From: Pinirhizobacter soli
GTDB taxonomy: Bacteria > Pseudomonadota > Gammaproteobacteria > Xanthomonadales > Rhodanobacteraceae
Direction: 5' to 3'
Assembly: GCF_015905305.1 (NCBI RefSeq)
Contig: NZ_JADZLQ010000003.1
Span: 186,001-250,000, forward strand
Length of the DNA: 64,000 nucleotides
Below, piece after piece: positions 53,958-64,000 of this stretch (its first letter is position 1; each line of letters begins with the position of its first letter). The position numbers were made by a program, and so were the translations under genes. The notes under the pieces are model-generated. The model was not told where the DNA came from and did no database searches. It saw only the letters and a program-made list of their open reading frames with translations.

Positions 53958-56752
53958 GGGGCGTTGCCGTACTGGGTGAGCAGGTCCACCGTGCCATCGC
54001 GCATGTCGCGCATGCTGGCATTGAGCGTGGCCGGATCCATGGCGACCAGCGGATCCATATAGCGGTGGCGGATGGCCTGGGCCTGGGCCGTCTGGTGAAG
54101 CCTTTCCAGGATCTCGAACAGGCGCGTGGCGCTTTCCAGGGTGTGCGCGTCCATGGTGCCCAGCACGCGCTGGCGGTTGGCCAGGGCCTCGGCATGGACG
54201 TCGCGGGCGGCGGCGAGCTCGCCTGCCTGGGTATGGATCCGGGCGATCAGGTCGAGGGTGCCGAAGGTGATCGGATGATCCATGCCCAGGGTACGCCGCT
54301 GGGCGGCCAGCGCCGTGGTGGCCAGATCCAGTGCCTGGGCGTATTTTCCCTCGTGCGAGAGAAACCCCGCGAGGCTCGCCTGGGCGAACAGGGTGTCCGG
54401 ATGGTCGGGGCCTAATACGCGTCGGCGCGCCTGAAGGATCGACTGTTGCAGGGTGGTCGCGCCGGCCCAGTCGTCGGTGCGGGTGAGCAGCCTCACCATG
54501 GTGGTCATCGATTCGAGCGTGTCTGGCTGATCGTCGCCCTGCGCCTGGCGCCGCACCCGGATGATGTGCTCGAGCAGCGGCCGGGCTTCGTCGAACTGCT
54601 CAAGGCGCACCAGGTTGGCGGCGACCAGGTCTTCGTCGCGAAGCGTGGCAGGGTGGTCGAAGCCGAAGCGGCGTTCATGCGCGGCGGCCACGGTGCGCGC
54701 CAGCGCCAGCGAGCGTTCGTACTCGTTCCGGTAATTGAGCAGCGACGCCAGGGTGGCCTGCGCATCGAGGGTATCGGGGTGGTCGGGGCCCAGGGCACGG
54801 AGGGACACCGCGGCCAGCGGCTCGATGATGGCCCTGGCTTCATCACGTCGGCCCAGGCGGATCAAGGTAGCCACGCGCTCGCGCCGAAGCTGCATCAGGC
54901 CCGGATCCGATGCCGGAAACCGGGACGACAGGCGCGCATCAAGGGCCTCCTGTGCGGCGAGCGCGGGGATCAGGTCGCCGCTGTCGGCCATGGCGCGGGC
55001 GCGGCCCGATTCGGCGGCGGTACGCAACGTATCGTCGGGCCCCAGCGCCTGCGCCTTGGCCAGGGCAGCCTCGAAGATGGCGCGCGCTTGGCCGAACTGG
55101 CCGGACAGATCCAGCGCCCGGGCCAGGTCCACCTGCGCCGAAAGCACTGCCGGATCACCGGCGGGAAGCAGGCGAGTGCGCACATCAAGCACCTTCTGCA
55201 ACTCGCGCACCGCATGGCCATAGCTGCCGATGGTCACCAGCACGCGTGCCAGCGATTGACGCAGGCTCGCGCCCAGCAGTGGTTCATCGGCGAAGCGGCC
55301 GTCAATGGCGTCCAGCGCATGGGACACCACGTGTACGTCCAGCGATTCCCGCGCCAGGTCGCTGAAGCCCACGCCGGAAATGGCTGTCGCCCGATCGCCC
55401 AGTTGCCGGCGCTCGCCATCGGCCAGGCCATGGCCCATCGCATCGATGTCCACGCCTTCGAGCATCGATTGCTCGAAGGCCACGGCGCGCTCGAGTTCAC
55501 GCTGCCGGCTGGTGGCCAGGCGTTCCTGCGCGCGCGCCTGGGCCAATTCGTACAGCGATACGCCCAGGCCCGTGAGGGTGGACACCGCCAGCAAGACGCC
55601 GGCGGCAACGCCAAGGCGATTGCGGCGCACGAAACGGCCCGCGTGGTAGGCCGGCGTGGCCTTGCGGGCCTGCACCGGCCGGTGTTCGAGGAAGCGGCGA
55701 AGATCTTCGGCCAGTTCGTGCACGCCAGCATAGCGGTCGCGAGCCTGCCGGCGCATGGCCTTCATCACGATGGCATCGACGTCCGCCGGTACCGGCGCGC
55801 GCGCTGCCGCCGAGGCGGCATCGCCACGAGGGCTCCGGCTGGGCGGCAGGAAGTCGCCACTGATGATGGCGCTGGAGAGGTGGTGCGGCGTCACCAGGTC
55901 CTGGAAAGGCCGGCGGCCGGCCACCAACTGGTACAGCACCACCCCCAGCGAATAAACGTCCGCGGCGGTGGTGAGGCGGCGCTTCTGCACCTGCTCGGGG
56001 CTGGCATAGGCCAGGGTGAGGGCGTCGCCATCGCCGCGGTCGGTATCGGGGACCTCGTCGAGCATGCGCGCGATGCCGAAATCCAACAGCTTCGGTTCCC
56101 CGTCCGGGGTCACCAGGATGTTGGCCGGCTTGATGTCGCGATGGATGATCAGATGGCGGTGGGCGAACTCGACCGCTGCGCACACCTTCAGGAACAGGGC
56201 GATGCGCTGGCGCAGGTTGAGCGATTTTTCCTCGCACCAGTCGTCGATGCGCTCGCCCTGCACGAACTCAAGCGCCAGGAAGGGACGGCCGTCGGCCAGC
56301 AGGCCGCCATCGAGCAGCCGGGCGATACCCGGATGTTCCAGCCGCGCCAGCAGGTGGCGTTCCTGGGCGAAGCGCTCGAGCAGGGCGGGTGAGTCTTCCG
56401 CGGCGGCATTGAGGAATTTCAGCGCCACCTGCTGGACGAAACCGCCGTCATTGCGCGAGGCAAGGTACACCACGCCCATGCCGCCCTCGCCCAGGCGGCG
56501 GATGATCTGGTAGTGGCGCGGCGCGGCGGCCTGGGCACTCAGGCCCGAAAGATCAACGGGGTTTTCCAGCGCGTGCGGCAGGCCCGCGGTCACCTCGATC
56601 GCGTCGAGCATCCAGCCCACTTCGGCGATCAGCGCGGCATCGTCACCGGCGCGCTCGCGCACGAAGGCCATGCGCTTGCCTGGCGGTAGCTCCGCCGCTG
56701 CATGCGCAAGTTCTTTCGCCCGCCTGTAGCGTTCGTCGTTGGCCCCGTCCAT
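53954..56752 (-). CDS. Serine/threonine protein kinase with TPR repeats
   Basis: A 932-residue Hanks-type kinase. The catalytic domain (about 80-355) has the glycine loop RRLGEGGMGVVY (88-95), the VALKFL lysine (K112), IIHRDIKPANIL, LLDFGIARM and AYASPEQ. One transmembrane helix (about 380-405, RNRLGVAAGVLLAVSTLTGL) is followed by a long TPR array (recurring GPDHPDTLxAxxxLA units). Such kinases in this group pair with TIGR02999 sigma factors; the sigma gene converges with it here. Signal sensing through the periplasmic TPRs is inferred. Confidence 0.92.
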   Translation of the reverse strand: MDGANDERYRRAKELAHAAAELPPGKRMAFVRERAGDDAALIAEVGWMLDAIEVTAGLPHALENPVDLSGLSAQAAAPRHYQIIRRLGEGGMGVVYLASRNDGGFVQQVALKFLNAAAEDSPALLERFAQERHLLARLEHPGIARLLDGGLLADGRPFLALEFVQGERIDDWCEEKSLNLRQRIALFLKVCAAVEFAHRHLIIHRDIKPANILVTPDGEPKLLDFGIARMLDEVPDTDRGDGDALTLAYASPEQVQKRRLTTAADVYSLGVVLYQLVAGRRPFQDLVTPHHLSSAIISGDFLPPSRSPRGDAASAAARAPVPADVDAIVMKAMRRQARDRYAGVHELAEDLRRFLEHRPVQARKATPAYHAGRFVRRNRLGVAAGVLLAVSTLTGLGVSLYELAQARAQERLATSRQRELERAVAFEQSMLEGVDIDAMGHGLADGERRQLGDRATAISGVGFSDLARESLDVHVVSHALDAIDGRFADEPLLGASLRQSLARVLVTIGSYGHAVRELQKVLDVRTRLLPAGDPAVLSAQVDLARALDLSGQFGQARAIFEAALAKAQALGPDDTLRTAAESGRARAMADSGDLIPALAAQEALDARLSSRFPASDPGLMQLRRERVATLIRLGRRDEARAIIEPLAAVSLRALGPDHPDTLDAQATLASLLNYRNEYERSLALARTVAAAHERRFGFDHPATLRDEDLVAANLVRLEQFDEARPLLEHIIRVRRQAQGDDQPDTLESMTTMVRLLTRTDDWAGATTLQQSILQARRRVLGPDHPDTLFAQASLAGFLSHEGKYAQALDLATTALAAQRRTLGMDHPITFGTLDLIARIHTQAGELAAARDVHAEALANRQRVLGTMDAHTLESATRLFEILERLHQTAQAQAIRHRYMDPLVAMDPATLNASMRDMRDGTVDLLTQYGNAP

Positions 56753-56793
56753 GCCGCCCCCTGGCCCAGGGCGCGATTATAGGCACGAGCAGG

Positions 56794-57408
56794 CTACGGG
56801 GTGTCCACCGGAGCGAAGGTGCCATCGCCCTGCAGCATCAACAGCTGCCCCGAGCGGATGTCGAAGCTCATGCCGGTGAGCTTGAGCGAGCCCGCTTCCA
56901 CCCGCTCGGCAAGCCACGGGAAGGTCATGAGGTTGCCCAGCGACAGCTTCACCGTCTCGTACTCGCACTCGGTGTGGACATCGGCGGGAGCGCGGGCCAA
57001 CACCCGGAACTTGGCTGACTCGGCGATGCGCATCCACGGCACGAGGAAGTCGCCGCCTTGCGCCGGAGGGCCGTCGAGCAGCACGCGGATGCCACCGCAC
57101 ATGGCGTGGCCCATCACGATCAGGTCCTTTACTTCCAGCACGCGCACGGCATATTCCAGCGCCGCGCTGGTGGCGTGGAAAGCCGTATCGGGCTCGTAAG
57201 GGGGGACCAGGTTCGCCACGTTGCGCAGGATGAACAGCTCGCCAGGCTCCGCGTCGAAGATCATCGTGGGATCCACCCGGCTGTCCGAGCAGGCAATGAC
57301 CATGGTCTGCGGATTCTGGCCTTCATCGGCCAGGCCTTCGAAGGTTTTTCGGCGCTCGGGCCATTGGGTCGACCGGAACCGCGCGTAGCCGTCGAACAAC
57401 TTCTGCAT
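56794..57408 (-). CDS. Carbonic anhydrase, beta class
   Basis: A 204-residue zinc enzyme interconverting CO2 and bicarbonate. Zinc ligands C40, H101 and C104 and the D42-R44 dyad are present in ACSDSRVDP and GHAMCGG. The length and the FILRNVANLVPPYE loop match plant/bacterial type II enzymes. The ATG at 57408 is preferred over an upstream ATG. It stands alone, transcribed away from the small membrane protein gene. Confidence 0.94.
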   Translation of the reverse strand: MQKLFDGYARFRSTQWPERRKTFEGLADEGQNPQTMVIACSDSRVDPTMIFDAEPGELFILRNVANLVPPYEPDTAFHATSAALEYAVRVLEVKDLIVMGHAMCGGIRVLLDGPPAQGGDFLVPWMRIAESAKFRVLARAPADVHTECEYETVKLSLGNLMTFPWLAERVEAGSLKLTGMSFDIRSGQLLMLQGDGTFAPVDTP

Positions 57409-57506
57409 GGGTATCGCCCGCCTCGTGAAAAAAAGCCCCCTCATGTTACGCCGATACGTGCCTGGACGCCGTTCGCCACCGTACGGAGTATCCCCAACAG
57501 CCGCGA

Positions 57507-57534
57507 TTCACGTGCGCGCGGGCGGCGTTATGAT
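57507..57534 (+). promoter_or_regulatory. Candidate promoter of the small membrane protein gene
   Basis: TTCACG (57507-57512) and TATGAT (57529-57534) are spaced 16 bases, 4/6 and 5/6 matches. This favours the ATG at 57566 as the start, since an apparent ATG ATG at 57530-57535 would fall within the -10. Confidence 0.5.
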
Positions 57535-57565
57535 GCGCCAACCTGCCCTGCCCGCCGGTCGACCC

Positions 57566-57799
57566 ATGCGCTGGATTCTTGCTGCCTTCACCCTCCTGAT
57601 GGTGCTCGTGTGCTTCGCGACGAAATCGCCGGGGTTGCTCGGCCTGTGCCTGTTCCTGGGGTTGGCCGGGCTCATCGCCACGGGGCTGGCCTTCGCCCAG
57701 GAGCGCATCGAGGGCAACGCCAAGCCCGAAATGCTCAACGCCTATGAAATGAAGAAGCTCCGCGAGTCGATCACCAAGCCGCCGCCGGAAAAACCTTGA
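57566..57799 (+). CDS. Small membrane protein, hypothetical
   Basis: A 77-residue protein with two hydrophobic helices (MRWILAAFTLLMVLVCFAT and LGLCLFLGLAGLIATGLAFA) and a polar tail (ERIEGNAKPEMLNAYEMKKL) ending in PPPEKP. No family recognised. The start is supported by the promoter placement; earlier in-frame ATGs lie in the -10. A strong bidirectional terminator follows. Confidence 0.6.
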   Translation: MRWILAAFTLLMVLVCFATKSPGLLGLCLFLGLAGLIATGLAFAQERIEGNAKPEMLNAYEMKKLRESITKPPPEKP

Positions 57800-57808
57800 A
57801 GGCGGAAT

Positions 57809-57839
57809 AAAAAAGGGAGCGGCCAGGCCGCTCCCTTTT
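57809..57839. terminator. Bidirectional intrinsic terminator
   Basis: GGGAGCGG-CCAGG-CCGCTCCC (57815-57835) is flanked by an A-run on the left and TTTT on the right. It serves both the small membrane protein gene (plus) and the MHS transporter gene (minus), which converge here. Confidence 0.9.
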
Positions 57840-57863
57840 CACATGTGTCGCTTGCGATCGCAG

Positions 57864-59528
57864 CTAGTCGCGAATGCTCACGTCCTTGGTCTCGCGCACG
57901 AACAGCAGGCCGATGACGAACGTCATCAGCGCAACACCGATCGGATACCAAAGCCCGTAATAGATGTCGCCCTTCCAGGCCACCAGCATGAAGCCGATGG
58001 TGGGCACGAAGCCGCCGAACCAGCCATTGCCGATGTGGTACGGCAGGCTCATCGAGGTATAGCGGATGCGCGTGGGGAACATCTCCACCAGCCAGGCGGC
58101 GATCGGCCCGTACACCATGGTCACGTACAGCACCAGGATGGTCAGCAGCAGCACCAGCATCGGGTAATTCGACTGCGTCGGGTCGGCCTTCTCCGGATAA
58201 CCGGCTGTCTTCAGGTCCGCACCCACGGCAGTGGTGAATGCCTTGGCCTTGGCGGTGAAGTCCGGCTTGGCCATGCCCCCGCCCTCGAAGGAATCCACCG
58301 TCGTACTTCCGATCTTCACCTGGGCCACGGTACCCGCCGGCGCATCCACGTTGGAATAAGGGATGCCTCGCTTCGCCAGCACGCTCTTGGCCACGTCGCA
58401 GGAGCTGGTGAAGGTTTTCTTGCCCACCGGATCGAACTGGAAGCTGCAGGCGTTCGGATCGGCCACCACCGTCACCGGTGAAGCGGCGGCAGCGGTCTCG
58501 ATGGCCGGGTTGCCATAGTGGGTGATGCCCTTGAAGATCGGAAAGTACGTGAGCGCCGCCAGCAGGCAACCGGCCAACACCACGGGCTTGCGTCCGATCT
58601 TGTCCGATAGCGCGCCGAACACCACGAAGAACGGCGTGCCGATCAGCAGCGCCGCGGCAATCAGCAGATTGGCCGCCGTGGCGTCGATCTTCAGGCTCTG
58701 GGTAAGGAAATACAGCGAGTAGAACTGGCCGGTGTACCAGACCACGGCCTGGCCCGCCGTGGCACCCAGGAGCGCCAGGATCACCAGCTTGAGGTTCGGC
58801 CACTTGCCGAAGGCCTCCGTCAGCGGAGCCTTCGAGCCCTTGCCTTGTTCCTTCATCTCCTTGAAGACCGGCGACTCCTGCAACTGCAGGCGGATGTATA
58901 CCGATATACCCACCAGGATCGCCGACAGCAGGAATGGGATGCGCCAGCCCCAGGCCTCGAAGGCCTCGGTGCCCAGGCTAAAGCGCATGCCCAGGATCAC
59001 CAGCAGCGACAGGAACAGGCCGAAAGTGGCGGTGATCTGGATGAAGCTGGTGTACAGGCCGCGTTTGCCCATCGGCGCATGCTCGGCAACATACGTTGCC
59101 GCGCCGCCGTACTCACCGCCCAACGCCAGTCCCTGCAGCAGCCGCAGGATGATCAGGATGATCGGCGCAGCCCATCCGATGGATGCGTAGCTGGGCAACG
59201 CGCCCACCAGGAAGGTCGACGTACCCATGATCACGATGGTGATCAGGAAGGTGTACTTGCGGCCGATCAGGTCGCCTACCCGCCCGAACACGATGGCGCC
59301 GAATGGACGCACGGCGAATCCCGCGGCAAATGCCAGCAGGGCGAAGATGAACTGGCTGGTCTCGTTCAGTCCACCGAAGAACTGCTTGCCGATGACGGCG
59401 GCCAGGGAGCCATAGAGGTAGAAGTCGTACCACTCGAAGACGGTTCCCAGGCTCGACGCGAAGACGACGCGTTTGTGGCTGGTACCGATCGTTCCGTCGG
59501 CGCGGACGCCGGATGGGCTTGTTGCCAT
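57864..59528 (-). CDS. MFS transporter of the metabolite:H+ symporter (MHS) family
   Basis: A 554-residue inner-membrane symporter. Family signatures: [13 protein letters not shown] at helix 1, [31 protein letters not shown] and ETKDVSIRD at the end. A soluble insertion of about 100 residues (roughly 350-450, [17 protein letters not shown] to ADPTQSN) between helices 9 and 10 is longer than in ProP or ShiA and contains two cysteines. The substrate is unknown; neighbours suggest a short organic acid such as acetate. Confidence 0.9.
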   Translation of the reverse strand: MATSPSGVRADGTIGTSHKRVVFASSLGTVFEWYDFYLYGSLAAVIGKQFFGGLNETSQFIFALLAFAAGFAVRPFGAIVFGRVGDLIGRKYTFLITIVIMGTSTFLVGALPSYASIGWAAPIILIILRLLQGLALGGEYGGAATYVAEHAPMGKRGLYTSFIQITATFGLFLSLLVILGMRFSLGTEAFEAWGWRIPFLLSAILVGISVYIRLQLQESPVFKEMKEQGKGSKAPLTEAFGKWPNLKLVILALLGATAGQAVVWYTGQFYSLYFLTQSLKIDATAANLLIAAALLIGTPFFVVFGALSDKIGRKPVVLAGCLLAALTYFPIFKGITHYGNPAIETAAAASPVTVVADPNACSFQFDPVGKKTFTSSCDVAKSVLAKRGIPYSNVDAPAGTVAQVKIGSTTVDSFEGGGMAKPDFTAKAKAFTTAVGADLKTAGYPEKADPTQSNYPMLVLLLTILVLYVTMVYGPIAAWLVEMFPTRIRYTSMSLPYHIGNGWFGGFVPTIGFMLVAWKGDIYYGLWYPIGVALMTFVIGLLFVRETKDVSIRD

Positions 59529-59580
59529 GGTGCACCCCTGGTGAGGTTCGCAGTTATTTACGAGGCACGCTTGTGCGAAA

Positions 59581-59606
59581 GATGGCGGCCATTGCGGGCC
59601 GCCATC
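59581..59606 (-). terminator. Terminator-like hairpin after the porin gene
   Basis: GATGGCGGCC-CGCAAT-GGCCGCCATC (read on the minus strand) forms a perfect 10-bp stem followed by TTT. It lies just after the porin stop and before the MHS gene; the short U-run may allow read-through. Confidence 0.65.
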
Positions 59607-59612
59607 GTCGCT

Positions 59613-61061
59613 TTAGAACTTGTAATTACCGTTGAGGGTAATTTCGTTGCCCTGCGTGGTCTGCCGCGTGGTGCCGTTGGTGGTGGAATCAAGCTTGGCG
59701 TGGATCCACTCAAGGCTGAGGTCATACGGTCCCGCGGTGTACTGAAGGCTCAACGCCGACTGGCGGTTCTTCAGCAATCCGGTGGAACCGCGGGACAACC
59801 ACTTGACCACGTCGTCGGTGTCGGGCTTGCTCTGCGAGTAGAAGCCGTACACCGACCAGTTCGGCGTGAACTTGTAGCCGACCTGCGCATAGCCGCCCTT
59901 GTCGGCGATGTCGCCGAACTGGGAAAGATCGCCGAAGACTTCGCCAATGCCGTTGCCGGCATAGGCCAGTGCCTTGAACACCCAATTGCCGGGCATCCAC
60001 TGCGCGCCGGCCTGGATCGCGGTGCTCTTGATGTCGCTCTTGATCGGCGTGGCCGTGGCGCCATCGACGCCGCGCAGATCCACCTTGCTGTAGTGGGCGG
60101 CCACGAAGGCCAGCCAAGTCTTGTCCTGCACGTGCAGGCGGGCTTCGTACTGCGGGTTGAAGCCCACATTGCCAGCAGTGGTGTAGTTGTTGGTCGAACC
60201 CGGCGTGCTCCACGTACCGCCGTACGCGCCAAGGTCCAGGCGCCAGATCGGGCCGTCGCTGCCGTGGTTCAATTCCTTCATCCAGGAAATACCACTGAAG
60301 CGCCAGCCGGTGAAACCCGTGCCGTAGCCCAGGGGGAAGGCGATGTGGGAGAGCGACTGCGGGGTCATGTCCAGCGGGAACAACAGGTCCCACTGCTGGC
60401 CGATACGGAAGGTCGAACCCGTCGTCGGGTTGGTGATGTCCATATAGGCCTGGCGCAGGCGCGGCGTGGGCTGCGACTGGGCGTAGGCACCGGTGCCGTT
60501 GAAGCCGCCGAAGAAGTCCATCTCGATGCGGCCGCCGCCGGTCCAGTCGCCGCCGAACTTGGCCCCGGTGAAATCGAGCCAGAACCGTGTGTTACGCACA
60601 TCCACGCCGGTGAGCGAATCGTTCACGTGTCCTGCCGAGCCCGGAATCGGGAATTCGGCGTTCTGGCCGTTGCCGTAGGTGAAGCCCTTGTCCTGGCTGA
60701 AGGCGCTGGCGTTGATGAAGCCGTGCAGCGCCACCGATACGCCCGGCGCGCTGGAGAACACCGGCTTCGGCGGCGGCGTAGCGGCTACCGTGGCAACCCG
60801 GGTTTCGGTGGCCTGGGCCTGGGTCTGCGCGGCCTGCGCCGTGGCGGTGGCCTGGGCGGTATCGGCCTTTTGTTCCTGGATCATCTGCTTGAGCTCAGCC
60901 AGTTCCTGCTCGAGCTGGTTCACCCGTTGCTCGAGCTTCTGCTCGCGGACGGTGGGTTTCTTCGTGGACGACTGCGCATGCGCCGCGGTGAATGGAAGCA
61001 ACAGGGCACAGGCAATACCCAGGGCAAGCACCTTGCGGCTGCCGACTTCGATCGTGTTCAT
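59613..61061 (-). CDS. Outer-membrane porin with N-terminal coiled coil (DcaP-like)
   Basis: A 482-residue porin. It has a signal peptide (cleavage AHA-Q near residue 29), a periplasmic coiled coil ([20 protein letters not shown]) and an Ala/Gln/Thr-rich spacer. The trimeric-porin barrel ([28 protein letters not shown]) ends in ITLNGNYKF. The ATG at 61061 lies five bases from GGAGG, better than the ATG one codon earlier. It is divergent from acs, and its dicarboxylate or short-acid specificity is inferred. Confidence 0.85.
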   Translation of the reverse strand: MNTIEVGSRKVLALGIACALLLPFTAAHAQSSTKKPTVREQKLEQRVNQLEQELAELKQMIQEQKADTAQATATAQAAQTQAQATETRVATVAATPPPKPVFSSAPGVSVALHGFINASAFSQDKGFTYGNGQNAEFPIPGSAGHVNDSLTGVDVRNTRFWLDFTGAKFGGDWTGGGRIEMDFFGGFNGTGAYAQSQPTPRLRQAYMDITNPTTGSTFRIGQQWDLLFPLDMTPQSLSHIAFPLGYGTGFTGWRFSGISWMKELNHGSDGPIWRLDLGAYGGTWSTPGSTNNYTTAGNVGFNPQYEARLHVQDKTWLAFVAAHYSKVDLRGVDGATATPIKSDIKSTAIQAGAQWMPGNWVFKALAYAGNGIGEVFGDLSQFGDIADKGGYAQVGYKFTPNWSVYGFYSQSKPDTDDVVKWLSRGSTGLLKNRQSALSLQYTAGPYDLSLEWIHAKLDSTTNGTTRQTTQGNEITLNGNYKF

Positions 61062-61127
61062 CATGGCCTCCCCAACCATTGGCGTGCCGAGCATGGCCAT
61101 GTGACAGCAAGGGTGCTATTCGCCAAA

Positions 61128-61142
61128 GGTCGAAACTCGACC
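61128..61142. promoter_or_regulatory. Palindrome between porin and acs genes
   Basis: GGTCGA-AAC-TCGACC is a perfect dyad, and CCAAAG repeats on both sides of it. It lies about 66 bases upstream of the porin start and 118 bases upstream of acs. It may bind the LuxR-type response regulator encoded after acs. Confidence 0.5.
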
Positions 61143-61259
61143 AAAGTCGTAAGGAGGGCTGTACATCGGTGTCGCCTGGCAACGGCTACACTCGGCCTCC
61201 CGTCTACGGTGTCTTTCATCCCCTATGCCGCCCGCCCGGCGGCGCGCTGGAGCCCATGC

Positions 61260-63173
<1,914 letters not shown>

Positions 63174-63182
63174 AGGCTCCCC

Positions 63183-63839
63183 ATGGCCGACGTCCTGATC
63201 GCCGACGATCATCCGCTGTTCCGCGACGCCCTGCAGCGTGCGGTACTGGCGGCGCTACCCGGCGCCCAGGTGTACACGGCCGATAGCGTGGATGCACTGC
63301 TGGTACTGGTGGAAGGCCACGCCGACGCCGACCTGTTGCTGCTGGACCTGCACATGCCCGGCGCCCGTGGCTATTCGGCGCTGGCTCATATCCGCGGCCA
63401 GTACCCGGGCCTGCCGATCATCGTGGTGTCCGGCCACGAGGAATCGCAGGTGGCCCATCGCGCCATCGCCCACGGCGCCTCGGGCTACATTCCTAAGTCC
63501 GCACCGGTGGATCAGATCGTGCGGGCAATCCACGCGGTGCTCGACGGCGATGCGTGGCTTCCGCCGCAGATGATCGGCAACGGCAGTGCGCTTGATCCCA
63601 GTGAAGAAGATATCGCCGCGAGGGTGGCCTCGCTCACACCGCAGCAATTCCGTGTGTTGAACATGATCGCCGAGGGGTTGTTGAACAAGCAGATCGCTTA
63701 TGACCTTGGCGTGTCCGAGGCTACGGTGAAGGCGCATATGACGGCGATCATGCGGAAACTCGGGGTATCCAATCGCACGCAAGTGGCGTTGGCGGCGAGT
63801 CATCTGGCGGTAGAGCCGGCGGGAACGCCGCCGATGTAG
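63183..63839 (+). CDS. LuxR/NarL-type response regulator (CrbR/ErdR-like)
   Basis: A 218-residue two-component regulator. The receiver domain has D8/D9, the phosphoacceptor D55 in LLLLDLHMPG and K105 in GYIPKSAP. The C-terminal LuxR HTH is LTPQQFRVLNMIAEGLLNKQ, then IAYDLGVSEATVKAHMTAIM. Its place 9 bases after acs matches regulators of acetate switching (CrbR/ErdR), which need the kinase CrbS; no kinase gene is in the window. The name is inferred from context. Confidence 0.85.
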   Translation: MADVLIADDHPLFRDALQRAVLAALPGAQVYTADSVDALLVLVEGHADADLLLLDLHMPGARGYSALAHIRGQYPGLPIIVVSGHEESQVAHRAIAHGASGYIPKSAPVDQIVRAIHAVLDGDAWLPPQMIGNGSALDPSEEDIAARVASLTPQQFRVLNMIAEGLLNKQIAYDLGVSEATVKAHMTAIMRKLGVSNRTQVALAASHLAVEPAGTPPM

Positions 63840-63923
63840 TTTGTCTAAGCCATACTGCTCTCGGCGATGCGACCTTCGTCGAGATGGACGGCTTGGGCAT
63901 CGCTTAACTCCAGCAGACCTCAC

Positions 63924-64000
63924 ATGACGACCGAGATTATTCACGCGGAGACCGACGAACAAATTGCGGCGACGTTTGATGTCGTGCTGCAACTGCGCCC
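63924..64000 (+). CDS. GNAT family acetyltransferase, 5' part only
   Basis: The first 25 codons (MTTEIIHAETDEQIAATFDV, then VLQLR) resemble the N-terminus of GNAT N-acetyltransferases, where the ATTDxxIxxxxxVxxQLRP pattern precedes the acetyl-CoA domain. The gene continues beyond the window, so substrate and completeness are unknown. Confidence 0.6.
   Translation, partial: MTTEIIHAETDEQIAATFDVVLQLR

Noticed and set aside
58845-61259. Possible 5' extension of acs by about 800 codons
   Set aside because: The frame stays open upstream only because it runs antisense to the MHS and porin genes. Acs families start near [12 protein letters not shown], at 61260.
63840-63923. A tRNA or small RNA between the response regulator and the GNAT gene
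   Set aside because: No cloverleaf, promoter or terminator pattern could be found in the 84 bases.

Overview
The window is high-GC gammaproteobacterial DNA. The gene content points to the Xanthomonadales, most likely a Rhodanobacteraceae member such as Luteibacter or Dyella. This placement is inferred from the phenylalanine hydroxylase/Lrp pair, the TIGR02999-type sigma factor with a TPR kinase, the SapC/two-partner-secretion locus, a cyanide-insensitive oxidase and a CRP/Clp-like site. No rRNA, tRNA, CRISPR array or intact transposase was seen.

Positions 1-5.8 kb: a lysophospholipid acyltransferase cut by the window edge, a divergent Lrp regulator/phenylalanine 4-hydroxylase pair, then a patch of small accessory genes (a possible Imm50-type protein, an SGNH hydrolase, two small hypotheticals, a GFA-fold protein). 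The patch ends in a deletion-like junction where a LysR gene lacking its C-terminal half runs into an SDR gene lacking its N-terminus. 5.8-7.0 kb: a RES/Xre toxin-antitoxin module with a palindromic operator.

7.0-14.4 kb: a catabolic cluster for ring-cleavage products. It holds a LysR regulator with two HTH domains, a CHA aldolase (GalC/LigK-like), a PDC-hydrolase-like amidohydrolase, a dihydroxyphthalate-decarboxylase-like protein, a DctA carrier, an OprB porin and a GalB-type 4-oxalomesaconate hydratase. Together these would take up a carboxylated ring-cleavage product and convert it to pyruvate and oxaloacetate, but no ring-cleavage dioxygenase is present.

14.5-33.0 kb: housekeeping and stress genes. 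These are an M61 peptidase, a DUF885 protein, a WYL regulator, fbp with a patatin lipoprotein, glutathione-dependent formaldehyde dehydrogenase, a cioAB/DUF2474 oxidase preceded by a type II NADH dehydrogenase, and a GH3 glucosidase with a LacI-type operator. A REPIN-like inverted repeat follows, then a TetR/SDR/NAD-binding/VOC cluster with matching TetR-type operators.

33.0-56.8 kb: a surface locus, sapC - tpsA - tpsB, with tpsA about 17.6 kb long (5,875 codons of product). It is divergent from an ECF-type sigma factor that converges on a Ser/Thr kinase with TPR repeats. A perfect TGTGA-N6-TCACA site lies between sapC and the sigma gene. 56.8-64 kb: beta-carbonic anhydrase, a small membrane protein, an MHS transporter, a coiled-coil porin, acetyl-CoA synthetase, a LuxR-type response regulator (CrbR/ErdR-like) and the start of a GNAT acetyltransferase. 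The last region looks like an acetate/organic-acid uptake and activation module.
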